Assembly: GCA_025765615.1 (NCBI GenBank)
Contig: JAIVFJ010000286.1
Span: 1 to 64,000, forward strand
DNA length: 64,000 bases
Reading direction: 5' to 3'
Source: Zopfochytrium polystomum
Taxonomy: Eukaryota; Chytridiomycota; Chytridiomycetes; Chytridiales; Chytridiaceae
Each line of letters begins with the position of its first letter. Position 1 is the first letter of the stretch. The position numbers and the translations under genes are program-made. The notes beneath the pieces were generated by a model, which saw nothing but the letters and a program-made list of their open reading frames with translations, was not told where the DNA came from and did not search any database. Shown in pieces: positions 40,615-51,884 of the stretch.

Positions 40615-42233
40615 TGGCGATCAACCTGGACCTCTTGTCGGTGGTCCTGACGACGACCCCTTTGCACCACGATCGCTCCCACCTGAGCATCGCAGACTGG
40701 GCCAGCCTTCGGGCCACCTGTAGGCTGCTCCGCAGCTCGCTCGGCCGCCTCCCTGGCGAGCCGGACACAATCCTGAGCTTGGACGACCTCAGTTGGCCTT
40801 CCGCCATCTCCCCGATCGACCCGGCTCGCGGTGTCTGGGTCCTCACGCGCACCAGCAACATCGGCGTCTGCGACTTCAAAAACCACTTTCTGGTCAATGG
40901 CGAAAGCATTGCAACGGGCGATGGGGGACTTCTCGGGCTAGCCGGCTGCGGCTACTCGCTGTTCAGGATCTCGCACATTCCGTCCAGAGACAAGATGAAC
41001 CGGGATGGACTGAACGTCTGCGTCTGGGTGGACTCGAAAAGCGACTGGGTGAGCGGGCAGATGCGACTTGCCAAGTCAGGTTGTCTGGGCATCATCGGCA
41101 ACTTTCCATGGAAGATCCACAGCGTTGCGCTCTCGCCTAACATTAATTGCCGCTGGGGCGACGGAGGAGAACTGACTCTTAAGTACCCGGTCCGCTACGC
41201 GCCAGAGCTTGATGTCCCCGACAGTCTGCGCCTCCGGCTCGTCGAGACTGCCCTTGCCATCGATGCCACCGTGCAGGACGTGCAGCAGAACGGTGTCGCC
41301 AGAGACATCATCGACCCGGACCTCTTCCCAAACTACTTTTTGGACGGCCGATCTGGCATGATCCGGCGTGTTCACGAACGCATGAACAAACTTAACTTTG
41401 ACAACGGCGGGATAGGCGGCGAATCGCGTAAGGGACACATCCGCTCTGAGCTGAATGCCGGGCGCATCCCAACCGTCCTGCTGCCGAGGGAGTCGTACCA
41501 TTGGATCCCTTCTGACGTCGAAGTCTCGCCTCAAGGAAAGGTCCGCTTCCTCTCGCCCATTCACAACCTGCCGCAGCGGTTCTCGCAAATGGAGAACGAT
41601 GTCGCCACGCTGTTTGAAAGAATGCTGCCGCTCTTCGACGATAGCATCTTCCCGGGCCGCTCCAACCATCAACGGCTCCAGGTAATCGTCAAGCTGCAGA
41701 TGTACGAGATCCCACCGCACTCGACCTACACCGGCAAGTGGCACCTGGAGGGCCAAACCGAGAACATTACTGCCGCGGGGGTGTACTTCCTTCAAGTCGA
41801 CGACGGCCTGCGCGGTGGACACCTGAAGTTCCGGCCACGGTTCCTTCCGGACCACGAAATTGAATACCGCACGCGCGTCGTCCCTGTGGTCCAAGGCACA
41901 GCTGTCTGCTTCCGGAACACGCTCCCGCACAGGCTCGCGAAGATCACAAACCCCACCGCTGCGACGCTCCGCAGGCTGTTTATCAACTTTTTCGTTGTTG
42001 ACCCGGCGTGTCCGCTGCCCTCCACCACGACCGTCTCCGCCCCGAGCTCCGCGTCATTGCAGGAGGCCAAGGACAAGCGGGCGGACGCGCGCGCCGCGAT
42101 GGCCGAGGCCGTCAGCGGGTGGGGGTTCATACATTGGGGGAACGTCGGAAACCTCGAGTACCTCGATGAGTGGACGAGGTTGGGGTACGAGAACGATCAC
42201 AGAGTCAAACCGGAGACTATGTCTGAATCCTGA
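40614..42233 (+). CDS. DUF4246 protein (539 aa)
   Basis: Single exon, ATG at 40614. The N-terminus (LSIADWASLRATCRLLRSSL) looks F-box-like. The C-terminal half has the DUF4246 signature in order: HQRLQVIVKLQMYEIPPHST, GKWHLEGQTENITAAGVYFL, then VPVVQGTAVCFRNTLPHRLA and RRLFINFFVVDPACPLPSTT. DUF4246 proteins resemble 2OG-Fe(II) oxygenases; the His of WHLEG and the His of LPHR would be metal ligands and the Arg near LRRL could bind 2-oxoglutarate (family inference). Length is within the usual range. An AATAAA lies at 42334-42339, about 100 bases after the stop. No signal peptide. Substrate unknown. Confidence 0.85.
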
Positions 42234-42239
42234 CCGGAA

Positions 42240-43206
42240 GTTGTGGGAGACGCGAAGCGTGGTAGACTTTCGACGGCACCGAGGTGGAAAGCTTTCTTAG
42301 CAGAAACGCGGAGTACACACATCTGCTTTCACAAATAAAACCCAAAGTATTGTCGCGAAGTAGGCAGATGCAGGTCGTAGTTGTTGTGTCCTCTTGCAAA
42401 TCGTTTCGCGCTAACTTTCAGTCAACGAGTCTATATGAGCCACGACGCAGCTTCCTGCCGCCCACTTGGTTCCAACCTTGCAACCGGCTCGAGCGCACGG
42501 GAGAACCCACCGCCACCACCAACCCGGAGGCCGCGTTGCTGTGAAGGAGGTGAAGGCAGACTTTGCTTACTATCGTTTCTTTTTGGTGTCCGTCGATGAC
42601 TTTGGCGAGAGCTAAATCTGCAGGGTTAAAACAAGAAAATATCGCATCGATAAAGGTCTTGCCAATCACAAAACTGCATCCAGGCTTGACGTTGAACGTG
42701 ACACTGTGGATTGAATCCAATAGCGCATTTAGTTGTCTTTTTTCAAGTTAATCCTTGAACCTGTCCACGCACTTTTATGCGCGACAACAAGGAGAGAGTT
42801 TGGCATGCCCACGGAAAACACGCTGAAGCGGCGTGAACGAAACTACTTGCGGATGAACATCTTTTTTTTTTTTGTTTGGCATTCGTTTGTCATTCTGTAT
42901 TGAGAGGACTTTGGTTTCTGTAAAATGAGGCTGGTATCCTCCCCGAAACGAGCATTTTTTCGAGGCGGGGAGGAAACAGCAAGGAAAACACGCGGGCTAT
43001 TTCGCCCACTGTCCAAGCTGTCTAGAAAGAAAAGGCGACGACCCTGTATCAGTCGGGACGCACCGGCGGAAGGAAGAAAGGAATGTTTGTGGAAGTTAGA
43101 GGTCGAGGGAGGCTATCAAAGTCTGAACGATGAGGAACGGGTACAACAGCAGTTTTGAAGAAGAGAAAAGGAAAAAAATAATTTTCCAAAAAGGGGCACG
43201 CCTCTT
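42240..43206. other. Intergenic region
   Basis: Holds the AATAAA of the DUF4246 gene (42334-42339). A 100-codon minus-strand ORF (42418-42720; SIHSVTFNVKPGCSFVIGKT) is protein-like but matches nothing I know. Otherwise nothing supported. Confidence 0.35.
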
Positions 43207-44505
43207 TCACGAGCAGCCGGCCAGGGACTTGCTGACGCCAGTGCAGCTGGGGTTCTTGGGGGTGATGTTGATGTTCGAGAACGTGAAGCCGGAGCAGGCA
43301 GCGCAGAGGATGTATGTGCTGAACTTGGAGCCGCTCGCCATGGTTCCGTGGACGTTGTCGAGGGTCAGCGCGGAGATGGGGATGCCGTCGGTCGGGGTGC
43401 CGGTGGGCGATCCGTTCTCGTAGTCCTGCTCGATGACGATACCGTACTTCTTGATGCCCGACAGCGTAATGTCCTTGTACGAAACGTTCTTGACGTAGCC
43501 GCCCGTGGCCTTGTAGACGGTCTTGATGCGAACGCCGTTGTCCGAGTTGGAGATGGTGCAACCCTGGACGGTGACACCGTCGACGGTCTTGCCGCTGTCG
43601 ATCGAGCCGATGGAGATGCCGTGGCCGCCGGAGCAGTTGTTGTTGAGGAACTTGATGTTGCTGCCCTTGTTGACCGCCAAGCAATCGTCCTGGTTTTGGA
43701 CGTTCGAGTTTTGGATCGTGATGCCGGTGGCGCTGACGTCTTCGGACGCGGTGGGGGAGAGCATGGCGGTCAGAAGCGCTGACGCTGATCTTAGTAAAAC
43801 AGAGATGCTTACCGAATGCGTCAGTGTTGTGGCCGAGTGTCTTGCCGCTTGACAGCTGGTCGCCGTCCGTGTTATCGACCGTGATGTGGTCCAGGGTGGT
43901 GTCGGAGCCGCCGATACTGAAGATGTGGATGGGCGAGTTCTTGATAGTGATACCCTTAATGGTCGATCCTCCTGTGGTCAAGACCTTGAAGAATTTCGGC
44001 TCTGGAAGGCGCGGGTGATGAAAAAAAGGGAAAGCGCGTCAGCGTCGACCGTAACATCACCTCAACCTCCCCGCGCACAAGGAGTGCAGCCCGACAACCC
44101 CGCATTCAACTTACTGTCAACACCTCCGTTCGCGCCCTGGGTGTCCCAGTACAGCTGTCCGTTTCCATGGAAGGTGGCGCCGGTTCCGTCAAAGTTGATC
44201 TTGCTTCCGCCGAGGGTGAACAGGAAGTCGCTCTTTGTAAGCTTGTCCGACTTTGCCCACGTTATCGTGCCCTTGACGGTGACGGAGGTGCCAGACTTCA
44301 GGCCGGAGAGGTCCAGCTTCGTGTTGGCGGGGACAGTGAAGGGGCCCTGAATGACAATGTTGGTGGACGAGAGGCAGCCCGCGACATCAGAGGCCTTGGC
44401 GATGGTGCAAGATGAAGAACTGGCGGGGGCCGGGGCAGCCGAGGCGGCGCCGATGATGGCGAGGAGGGCGACTCCGAGCGAGGTCAGGGTGGAGAGGGCG
44501 TGCAT
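43207..44505 (-). CDS. Secreted endopolygalacturonase, GH28 (370 aa, three exons)
   Basis: Exons 44505-44115, 44002-43814 and 43739-43207 join to 370 codons plus stop with all phases consistent. Residues 1-24 are a signal peptide (LTSLGVALLAIIGAASA). The GH28 catalytic set is complete: NTDAFDVS, NQDDCLAVNKG (two Asp), CSGGHGISIGS (His) and RIKT. Beta-helix repeats such as VDGVTVQGCTISNSDNGVRI fill the rest, and paired cysteines close the C-terminus (LCAAC; NPSCTGVSKSLAGCS). It hydrolyses internal alpha-1,4-galacturonosyl bonds of pectin outside the cell, suggesting a plant-debris or plant-associated lifestyle. Introns of 112 and 74 bases. No frame damage. Confidence 0.95.
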
Positions 44506-44611
44506 CTTTGTATGAGTTTTTGTAGTATTCGTTCTTTCTCTTCTTCTATCAAAGAGTGTATACAATGAGGAATTCGCGGTGATGTCGATAGAGGGAGGCG
44601 GGGCCGCTCCA

Positions 44612-44619
44612 TTTTTATA
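44612..44619 (-). promoter_or_regulatory. TATA box of the polygalacturonase gene
   Basis: TATAAAAA on the minus strand, 107 bases before the ATG. Directly upstream lies a run of 17 A on the coding strand (44635-44651), a typical nucleosome-depleting promoter tract. Confidence 0.6.
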
Positions 44620-44654
44620 CTCGGAGGGCGTTTGTTTTTTTTTTTTTTTTTGTT

Positions 44655-46516
44655 TCGAAAGAAGAGCAGCACAAAGATCAGGTCACATGTCCAAGCCCAG
44701 CTCAGCACGGGGAGCCACCCACTAGTGCTTTCTGGCCAACCCTGACTGTTGGACAGAAGTCCGCCACGCGTCGGGATTCAGGCTGGGTTATGGCTCGCAC
44801 CTCCACGCATGCCTCGTGTTTCTCTAACTCTCTCACTCTCTCTCTGGCGTCGCGAGTGGCCGCAGCACAACGCCCCCAAGTATAGTCGTTCAAATCCGCA
44901 AACCGGCCAGCGAACAGCGTGCGACTATCTGGCGCGGAGGATTTCGTGGAGATTTAGCGGTGGTGAGACAAGGGTCTCGTGGCCGATGTTTGGACAGACA
45001 GCCACTGCCTTTTTTGGAAACGACGTGTTTCTTTTTTTTTTTTTTTTTTTTTTTTTTCTTTTCTGGCGGGTCGGCGCAACCGCGCCGCAGCGTGGTTGAC
45101 GTCGTTGATGCGTCGCGCGGTCATGGAAAAGTCATACGCCGGTTGCGCGTTTCCACCATTCTTTAAATTGTTGCAAGGCTCCCGGAGGGAGTAGTCGACG
45201 GGCATTCTTTTGGTTGGGGTTCAAGGCGTCAACGCAATCTACATTCTACCATAATTAATGGCAATTCATCTTGGCTTCACGATTTTGCATGAACAAAGCG
45301 CGTGGCGCCTTTTGTTCCGCTTTATTTTATTTTGGGGGTCACCGACTTTCCAGATTCACTTCAAGGTCGCGTGAAATAGTATTACTGTCCGGCTGGGGGC
45401 AGTGAGTGTCTATATCCACGATAAATACAACAATTCCGAAAAGCCGTGGAACGAAGCGTGGAGGTGTCCCAGGCAGGTTGTTAATATTTCGTTGAAACCT
45501 GCATCGTCTTTATTCCGATAGCGCCCATTGACCATGACTCGAGAGGGTGACGCGGATCGTTGAAGCTCGTGTTGCAGTGTCGAATGCATTCGCAAGTTGC
45601 AATGGCCGCGAAATCAACGAATTCGATGTTATGGCTGCTTCCTCTCTCTTCGAGGAAACATTGGATTGCAGAGAAAGAAGGTGGTAAAGAATTGGGAACT
45701 GCTAAGGACAAAGGCGGAGGAAGCCCTGCCGCAGACAAAAAACCACAATCCTTCTCTTTTCTCATTATCATTATTCTACGAAATAAACTTGAAGCAAATT
45801 CGAACGGTGCAGGGCTCGAGGAAACTGCGAATTCGTCAAGTGCAAACGCCTTTCAGTCAGAAGCGGCGATTTGACCAGAACCGAGGCGGGACCAAGCTGG
45901 AGCTTGCAGCGTCGGCTGGCGGCACGGAACGGGCGGACGGGTCACTCTCAACTGCTCTGCTAACAGTGTTATAGTGCAAGCATCAAACGGGTCAAATTGG
46001 CTCTCGCCTTCGAGCTTGTCCTGAAGAAGAAACCACAAAGAAAAAAGAAAGGGAAAGAAAGGAAGAAATTTTGTTCATTGTGCTGTTGGCGAAAAGTCAG
46101 GAAAGGATCAAGCCGATGCTCGATGGAAGGGAATCTTCCGTCCGCCCCGGAAAACAAAGGCAGGGCTTCGGTGTCTTCATGTTCTTGATCGTGGAACAAG
46201 CCAATCTTCAGACACTGCTTCCTGTTTTCACTCCGATTGGTTCGGCCAGTTGACTACACAAAAATGAATCTGGTAATTTGACAGAGAGAGAGGGAGGGAG
46301 AGAGGGAGGGGTGGAGGCACTAATAGGACTGCGTCAGTTCGGGCCCTGTCTTCGTTGCTCCTTATTGAAGACAGCACACGTCGCGCGGTATGAAGACACT
46401 GATTCCAACAGCACAGTCACGTAACTTCTCCTAAATCGTTCGCCCATAAAAACCACTCATTGAAAGGAATACCCAAAAACGAAAAACAAAAAAAAAAAGA
46501 AAAAACGTACGAAACA
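44655..46516. other. Long gene-free stretch
   Basis: Carries T27 at 45032-45058 and GA-rich DNA at 46280-46315. Forward ORFs at 45560-45874 and 45997-46188 have no domains. The right end is the A-rich leader (AAAAAACGTACGAAACA) of the secreted peptide gene. Confidence 0.35.
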
Positions 46517-46965
46517 ATGCGCTCATTCTTCGCCGTCCCCGTCCTCGGGCTCATTTTGGCCGCCTTCGCGATCGTGCAGCCGGTAGTCGCTGCCCCCGCC
46601 CTGCCGTTCGTGCAGCAAGAAGAATTCAAGCCAAAGTGTACAAAGGGGGACAAGTCTCCCGAGCTTCTCTCCGCTTTTAGAATCTGCACGTCAGGCACGT
46701 AGGCGCACGCCATCTCACACTCTTGCTCTCCTGACGTTTCTTGCTCTTGAACCTCAACTTCCGATGTTCGTTTCGTCTTTTTGTCCCCCTGCTCGCACAT
46801 TCCACCGCCCCTTTGTCTTACTGCCCACAACAACAACTAGGCTGCGAATGCAGGCGCGCCCACGTCAATTTGCAGGCGGTCATGGTATGCAAAGGTATCG
46901 CCGAGACGAAACATCACGATATTTGCCACAATGGAGCCATGTGTCACTGCGCGAGAGGCTGGTAG
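46517..46965 (+). CDS. Six-cysteine small secreted protein (97 aa, two exons)
   Basis: ATG 46517. Exon 1 (46517-46698) encodes a signal peptide (FFAVPVLGLILAAFAIVQPV) and CTKGDKSPELLSAFRIC. A GTAGGC donor joins a TGCAG acceptor; exon 2 (46854-46965) reads ACG-CGC..., giving VMVCKGIAETKHHDICHNGA and MCHCARGW before TAG. The mature peptide has six cysteines (the last two as C-x-C) and a His-rich stretch. An alternative acceptor 13 bases upstream (CTAG) gives another frame without the cysteines. Even cysteine number and secretion suggest disulfide folding; the spacing does not fit the CS-alpha-beta defensin pattern (no C-x3-C). No function is assigned. Confidence 0.65.
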
Positions 46966-47924
46966 TTTTCTCGTCTTGCGGTTGATGTTTGCTTTGCGTT
47001 TTGCTGCCTTTTTAAGTTTCGTTTTTTCAGTTTGGGTCTCTTTTCGCGCAAGCAGTTTGCAGTCAATTCATTTATTAAAGGATGGTTTCGCACCAATGAT
47101 TTGCACAGAATGGTGTCATGTTTGTGGATCAGGAACGTGCGAGAGCGAAGGGACTTGGTTCTCACGACACGAGTCGCTTGGACGGCCAGATCCGATGAGC
47201 GATCGCCGTGAGCGATCTCCGCGAGCGACCGCAACAGCGGAAGTACCAATAGAGGTCTAGGTCGCTGTGACGGGCTGCTTGTCCATCGCGTCTTCTGTGC
47301 AGGGCGGTGTCATACGGGAGAGGAAGTCACGGGTGTCGGCAGATAGGGCGCCCGTCGAGAGAGGCACGGTGGAGCTCGAACAGGACCTTTGCATGCAATG
47401 AAGGCGAAAGACGGTTGCGATCGCATAGGCATCGCTTGGGGGTTGCGGGAGCAGATCGTGGGTCAGTGGTTAGGGGTGTGTCTGTGGCGTGGAACAAGCA
47501 ATTCCGCTGGAAACCCCGATAGAAATAAATACCCCAGTCACTCGCCGGCATCGGCGAAGGCGGACAACCGTCCGTCACCTACCCCACGCAGCGCGCGAAC
47601 TTGCAGCAACCCGTCCGTCGAAATTTCCCACTGCCTTTGAGGGCACTCCCACCAGACGCCGATTCTGGGTGGCGTCCAGCTCAGCATCAGCGATTTTTGA
47701 AGCTGCCCAAACTGGCGGCGAATAGTAATTCTTCGCGGCTGCACCATCCCATCGCGTACGTCGATCAGCAGCATGCTAGATCGCCTTAGCGTCGTCGGAG
47801 ACCGCCTGGTTCGTTCAGCGTAGCGATGTTCCAACCACTTGCTCAGTTTAGTAGGTTGCTCCATCCGCACACGAACTCAATGGACCCAAATTCCTCATCA
47901 AACTCCACTCACTGCTTTAATCAG
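46966..47924. other. Intergenic region
   Basis: GAGCGATCGCC/GAGCGATCTCC/GAGCGACC units at 47193-47232 form a small tandem. No gene recognised. The right end may hold the first exon of the F-box gene (ATG 47880). Confidence 0.35.
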
Positions 47925-48331
47925 ATCCGGGCCGCATCGGCGACGATCTCTCAGGCCTCCCGAACGAGTTGGTCGGCCGAATCCTTGCGCTCATCACCGA
48001 TCATCGCTCTCTCGCTCTTCTCTCCTGCGCCTCCAAACGCTGGTCCGTCATTGCTGCAGACGACGCGCTCTGGCGCCCCTTGTTTCTCGCAAAGTGGAGT
48101 ATCCCTAGGAGGCTTGCGCGCCACAGTGCGCTGACCGACAGACACGCAAAGCGAAGTGAGACCTGCGACAGCCAGTTGCGCTCCGTGTCAATCACCGAGG
48201 TGGCGTGGAAGAAGCTGTTCGAGTATCGACTGGCGATCGAGCATCGATGGAGGAAGGGCGAACCAACTGTGAGGAAGATTCCACTCCCTGTCCAGACTCC
48301 TCAAGTTGCCCGCGAAGAATCGTTTTTTTGA
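47925..48331 (+). CDS. F-box part of an interrupted F-box/WD40 protein
   Basis: After a TTAATCAG acceptor the frame reads GDDLSGLPNELVGRILALIT, DHRSLALLSCASKRWSVIAA, DDALWRPLF, a standard F-box (LP-x-E-L, ILS/SC-x-R-W, D-x-LWR). It continues AWKKLFEYRLAIEHRWRKGE and ends shortly after at a TGA. F-box proteins link substrates to SCF ubiquitin ligases. The WKxLFxxRxxIExRWRxG linker is what precedes WD40 propellers in Fbw7/Met30-type proteins, and a WD40 ORF in the same orientation begins 2.2 kb downstream (50497). The gene therefore appears split. The start codon is not resolved (a stop lies just before the acceptor). Confidence 0.65.
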
Positions 48332-48412
48332 CGGCAATCAGAGAGAAAAAGACAACCCAATTAGTGGGAGTGAAAAAATAGTTGAAACATTGAAAAAACG
48401 AGCAAAAAAGTC

Positions 48413-48572
48413 GTACCACACTGGGTTCCAACTTGGCTCGACCCTTCCAGCGTGCGTGCCGCTGCCTCTGCTTCGGCGCCACTGCTTCAGCACGATCCGC
48501 AACCACGACCCATCTGCCCACGATTGCCCTACCACACTGGGTTCCAACTTGGCTCAGCCCTTCCGGCCATCG
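48413..48572 (+). repeat. Direct repeat of a ~43-bp block
   Basis: TACCACACTGGGTTCCAACT-TGGCTC-CCCTTCC occurs at about 48414-48454 and 48530-48570, 116 bases apart. Confidence 0.8.
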
Positions 48573-48899
48573 AGCGATCTGCAACTGCAACCTGGCTGCC
48601 CACGCTTGCCCTTGCTGACACTTGACCCTTGATCGCTTGAAAGTTGGTGATTGTCTCACTCGCACATCGCTCTATCATCCATAGCTCAATCAGTGCTGCC
48701 CCAGTCTTCAGCCTCGTCCAATCTTTTTTTTTTTGAAGACGGCTGCAAGCGCAACACCCCTGTGCAATACACACTGATTGTGACGACAAGAAACTGCTGT
48801 CTGCCTGCCATCCACCACTCGCCGCCCCACAGCCTGCCTCAACGGTAGTATATTGGCGCATTCACTGTCGCACTTGAATCTGCTGTAAGTCAAAGATAT

Positions 48900-50260
48900 C
48901 ACTATGAGAAAGAAAGGCAGGAAGCATTCAAGGAAATAGTTGAGGAATTGGATGGGACGGGTATTCAGTTGGAATCTCTGCATGCCAACCTCTGCCGGAT
49001 TTGGCATCTTGTGGACTACAAGCTACTCTACAGAAGACTGAAATCCGAAGATTTCTCCAACAGAATCAATGCATCGTTAGTGAATGAGCTGAAGGTGGAC
49101 TTCTTGGACCTTGCAGCAACAAAGATTGAGGTGAAACATTTCCCTGGACGAGATCTTCGAAAAGACCTTCATGTACCTGCAAAGAATCGATTTGATCCAA
49201 GTGGATATAATCTTCTGGCATTCTTTGAGGATATGCCACATTTAATTTGCAAACGTCTTGTGCAGAGATTTTTGGATGGAGGTGGCTTTGCAGGCCTGAA
49301 TCCACAGGCTTGGAGAGAAGTAACCAAAGCAGACAGTTCAGTACTTCCTGAGTCATGGTGGAAGCGTGATGCAATGGATGTTGAGCAAGGGACCTTGTTC
49401 TGGAGCCCAGCTGTTCTTGCTATACTCCGGTCCCTTGGACATGAGCAGGAGGCTGACTTTGTTTCTATGGTTGGAAAATTTTATGAAGCTTTTGACAGAC
49501 GAGGGCTTTCAAACCATCAGCGAATGTCCGCCTGTCAATCAATTCTTCAGTTTTTCGCAGTTCTATTGGAGAAGAACTAGCCCAGGTGCATACAGCCACG
49601 AAATCACACTTTAAAGGGCTGAACAGCGAAGTTGTTTGGGGTGTCATCATGAATGCAACTGCTCTGATTGCCCAGATAACATACCTGGAAAACATTGCAT
49701 GCAACAAATTGCATCTTCAGCAGGCTCTCTCTGAAGGAAGACCTCCCTGTCCAGTTCTCAATACTCGTGCCTTGAGTTCAAATCCTGTTGAGCAGAGATT
49801 TCGAATTATTCGAGAGAAAAATCGGAGTGGTGGCTTTGGAAGGTAAAGCAAAAATGACAGGAAAGTGTTGTAATTGAGCTCATCAAAATGGTACAGAAAT
49901 GATCAGTCAACTGCCACTGAAATGATGAGCTCAGTCTGATCTTCTCTTGTTGTTGAAAAGTTCATAAATACCTCAGAATCCAAGCGTGGCTTCTCACTCA
50001 CCAAATCAGCAAATGGCTCAACGTACATTGATAGAACCACAGAGAAGAGGCTTTTCTCTTGGAATGATCCTTCAGAGATTTTGGAGGAGGATAGCCGCTG
50101 GAAGCTCAAGCAAAAGCAGAGATCCATGCGAATTGATCCCTCGGTGATGCCAACCCCAACTCCTCGAACCTTGTGCAAGACAAAGGCAAAAGCAATGCAG
50201 CTTGTACTTGTTCCAGTCCAAGAAGCAACTGACACTCTAGATGAAAGTAACATGCAATGA
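48900..50260 (+). CDS. Transposase-like protein in the insertion
   Basis: The open frame from about 48900 has no in-frame ATG and reads FKEIVEELDGTGIQLESLHA, CRIWHLVDYKLLYRRLKSED, MVGKFYEAFDRRGLSNHQR. After a slip near 49560 it continues SEVVWGVIMNATALIAQITY, LNTRALSSNPVEQRFRIIRE. The pairing of a (F/W)YDAFDxRGLSxxxR-like segment with a later TRALSSxxVExxF motif recalls DDE-type transposases seen in animal and fungal DNA transposons. A third block (KRGFSLTKSANGSTYIDRTT, EKRLFSWNDPSEILEEDSRW) may be a last exon after a GTAAAG intron, ending at TGA 50258-50260. Exact superfamily unknown. Confidence 0.4.
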
Positions 50261-50496
50261 TGGCTTTTTGTGACTGGGGAGGATGTGCCGATGCAAATGT
50301 GGGCACAGCAAATTGGGCAAATCGTCAGATCTTTAATTAACAAAGAATTGTCTGGTGGAACAAATTTTTCTGTTTTATTGAAAAAAACAACTGGCCAATC
50401 AACACCTCTGGCTGGCGACAAATTGCAACTTGGGGGGTCTGCTCCCTGGCGGCTCCATCGTGGGGGGCTTCAGAGTCTGTAGATTCACATCAGGGG

Positions 50497-51420
50497 ATGG
50501 TCCACCCGGACTTTGTTGTTGCGTCTTTCAGCTCCAACGAAGCCAGAATCTTGAGGCGATCCGATTGGGCCTGTCTTCAAACGTTTCATGTACCTGCGAC
50601 AAGCGTCGAGTGTGCGGATGTAGCTGTAGATGGGGCGACCCTCCTGACTGGACTGGGGGATTACACTGTCCGGTTGTGGGACGCTACGACGGGCGAATGC
50701 GAGCTTTTCTTTGAGACCCCGAGAACTAACTTCAATCTACATCGAAGAGTGCGGCTATTTGGTGATCACATTCTCTTAGTTGACTTTGTCGGCAACATCA
50801 AGGTGTGGGACCGCTTCACGGGAGAATTGACTCTTAGCTTCGCGAGGGACGATCATAACTTTGTTGACTGGGACGCTACAGCGGACGGCCTTATCTCACT
50901 GTCGTTAGACGGCTGCATCCATTTGTGGAATTTCGCCACGAGGCTGTGCTGTGTTGTTGTGCTGGGTGACGAAAATGCCCATCCCAGAGTTGGTCGCATA
51001 GTTTCAGACGGAAAGCGCGTGGCTGTGAACTGGCATCACGATGGTCCCCGCGGGGGCACTGACGTTTGGGACTTTGAAACCGGAGACATCATCGTCAACC
51101 TCCCGGTTTCGTCATTAAACGCGATCCACTTGATCGGCAATCTGCTTGTTGGTGTTCTCTCAGTGGCGCGCAAGATCCAACTTTGGGACATTGAAACTGG
51201 CCAAAACATCAGATGCTTCAACTTTGATGCATTTTCTTCGATTTCGGCTCAAGTGAGCTGTTCGGCCCTCTTTCTTTCTGAATCGGTCAGTGAAACATCG
51301 AAACTGGCAAGCCAAACTAACCGTGGCTGTTATTATTTTTTCCGTAGATTCGAGGTCGTGCGAGTGAAGCAGCAGTACTGGACTTTGGAGAGGACATTCC
51401 TTTTTGCAACTGAGTTTTAA
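50497..51420 (+). CDS. WD40 part of the interrupted F-box/WD40 protein
   Basis: 307 codons. WD40 units: LTGLGDYTVRLWDATTGECE, HILLVDFVGNIKVWDRFTGE, DGLISLSLDGCIHLWNFATR, GGTDVWDFETGDIIVNL, KIQLWDIETGQNIRCF, then a non-repeat end. At least five WD dipeptides or equivalents are seen, so a six- to seven-blade propeller is likely if the first blade lies upstream. WD40 propellers bind substrates or partners. Together with the F-box 2.2 kb upstream it would form a substrate adaptor of an SCF ubiquitin ligase (inference). The ATG at 50497 may be internal. Confidence 0.7.
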   Translation: MVHPDFVVASFSSNEARILRRSDWACLQTFHVPATSVECADVAVDGATLLTGLGDYTVRLWDATTGECELFFETPRTNFNLHRRVRLFGDHILLVDFVGNIKVWDRFTGELTLSFARDDHNFVDWDATADGLISLSLDGCIHLWNFATRLCCVVVLGDENAHPRVGRIVSDGKRVAVNWHHDGPRGGTDVWDFETGDIIVNLPVSSLNAIHLIGNLLVGVLSVARKIQLWDIETGQNIRCFNFDAFSSISAQVSCSALFLSESVSETSKLASQTNRGCYYFFRRFEVVRVKQQYWTLERTFLFATEF

Positions 51421-51884
51421 AGATTGCAAACATGAGGTCAACAAAGCAATGAGATATTCTTTCTAGTACAGAGCCAAAGTATTCGGATATGGCTACAAGA
51501 GGCTGTCGCCCACAGTGGGTACCAATTTATGTGAGGAAGAAGCATGGCGCGTCACTGATCCCTCCCTACACACGCGAGCTTGATCGCCGCACTGGATAAA
51601 CCATAACTGCAGAAGCATGGCTCCCATTCACAATCATGACCACAGTCCCGACAACAGTTTTGTAGGTAGCGTTCGCAGCAGCATTTCTTCGTTTCTTTGT
51701 GCAATAGGTACCAGGAAGAAAGGCGGGTGAAGACGGGTCGGGGGTTGGTGTGGGGGCTTGGATGGAATCGTTCTCTCCCCGTCTCTCTGCACGCGCCGCA
51801 TGATCCACGCGCGAATGTGCATGAGTTTTTCACTTCGCATGCTTGCGATTCCAGTGAAGAACGCCAACGTTTGCACAAAAACTC
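51421..51884. other. Intergenic region
   Basis: No gene recognised. Promoter-side DNA of the receptor gene lies on the right. Confidence 0.3.

Larger units (their letters stand above)
48340..50485 (+). mobile_element. Probable insertion splitting the F-box/WD40 gene
   Basis: The DNA between the F-box frame and the WD40 frame has different base composition (AT-rich, no GC bias) and carries transposase-like coding. A ~43-base direct repeat (TACCACACTGGGTTCCAACT...) at 48413 and 48528 lies near its left side. I could not find convincing terminal inverted repeats or a target duplication, so boundaries are approximate. Confidence 0.45.

Noticed and set aside
41076..41930. 284-codon minus-strand frame
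   Set aside because: Antisense to the well-supported DUF4246 gene and without domain similarity; a GC-rich shadow frame. The same applies to long antisense frames over the GH28 and MFS genes.
46517..46965. The six-cysteine peptide as a CS-alpha-beta defensin
   Set aside because: It lacks the C-x3-C pair and the usual spacing; only the C-x-C end is similar.
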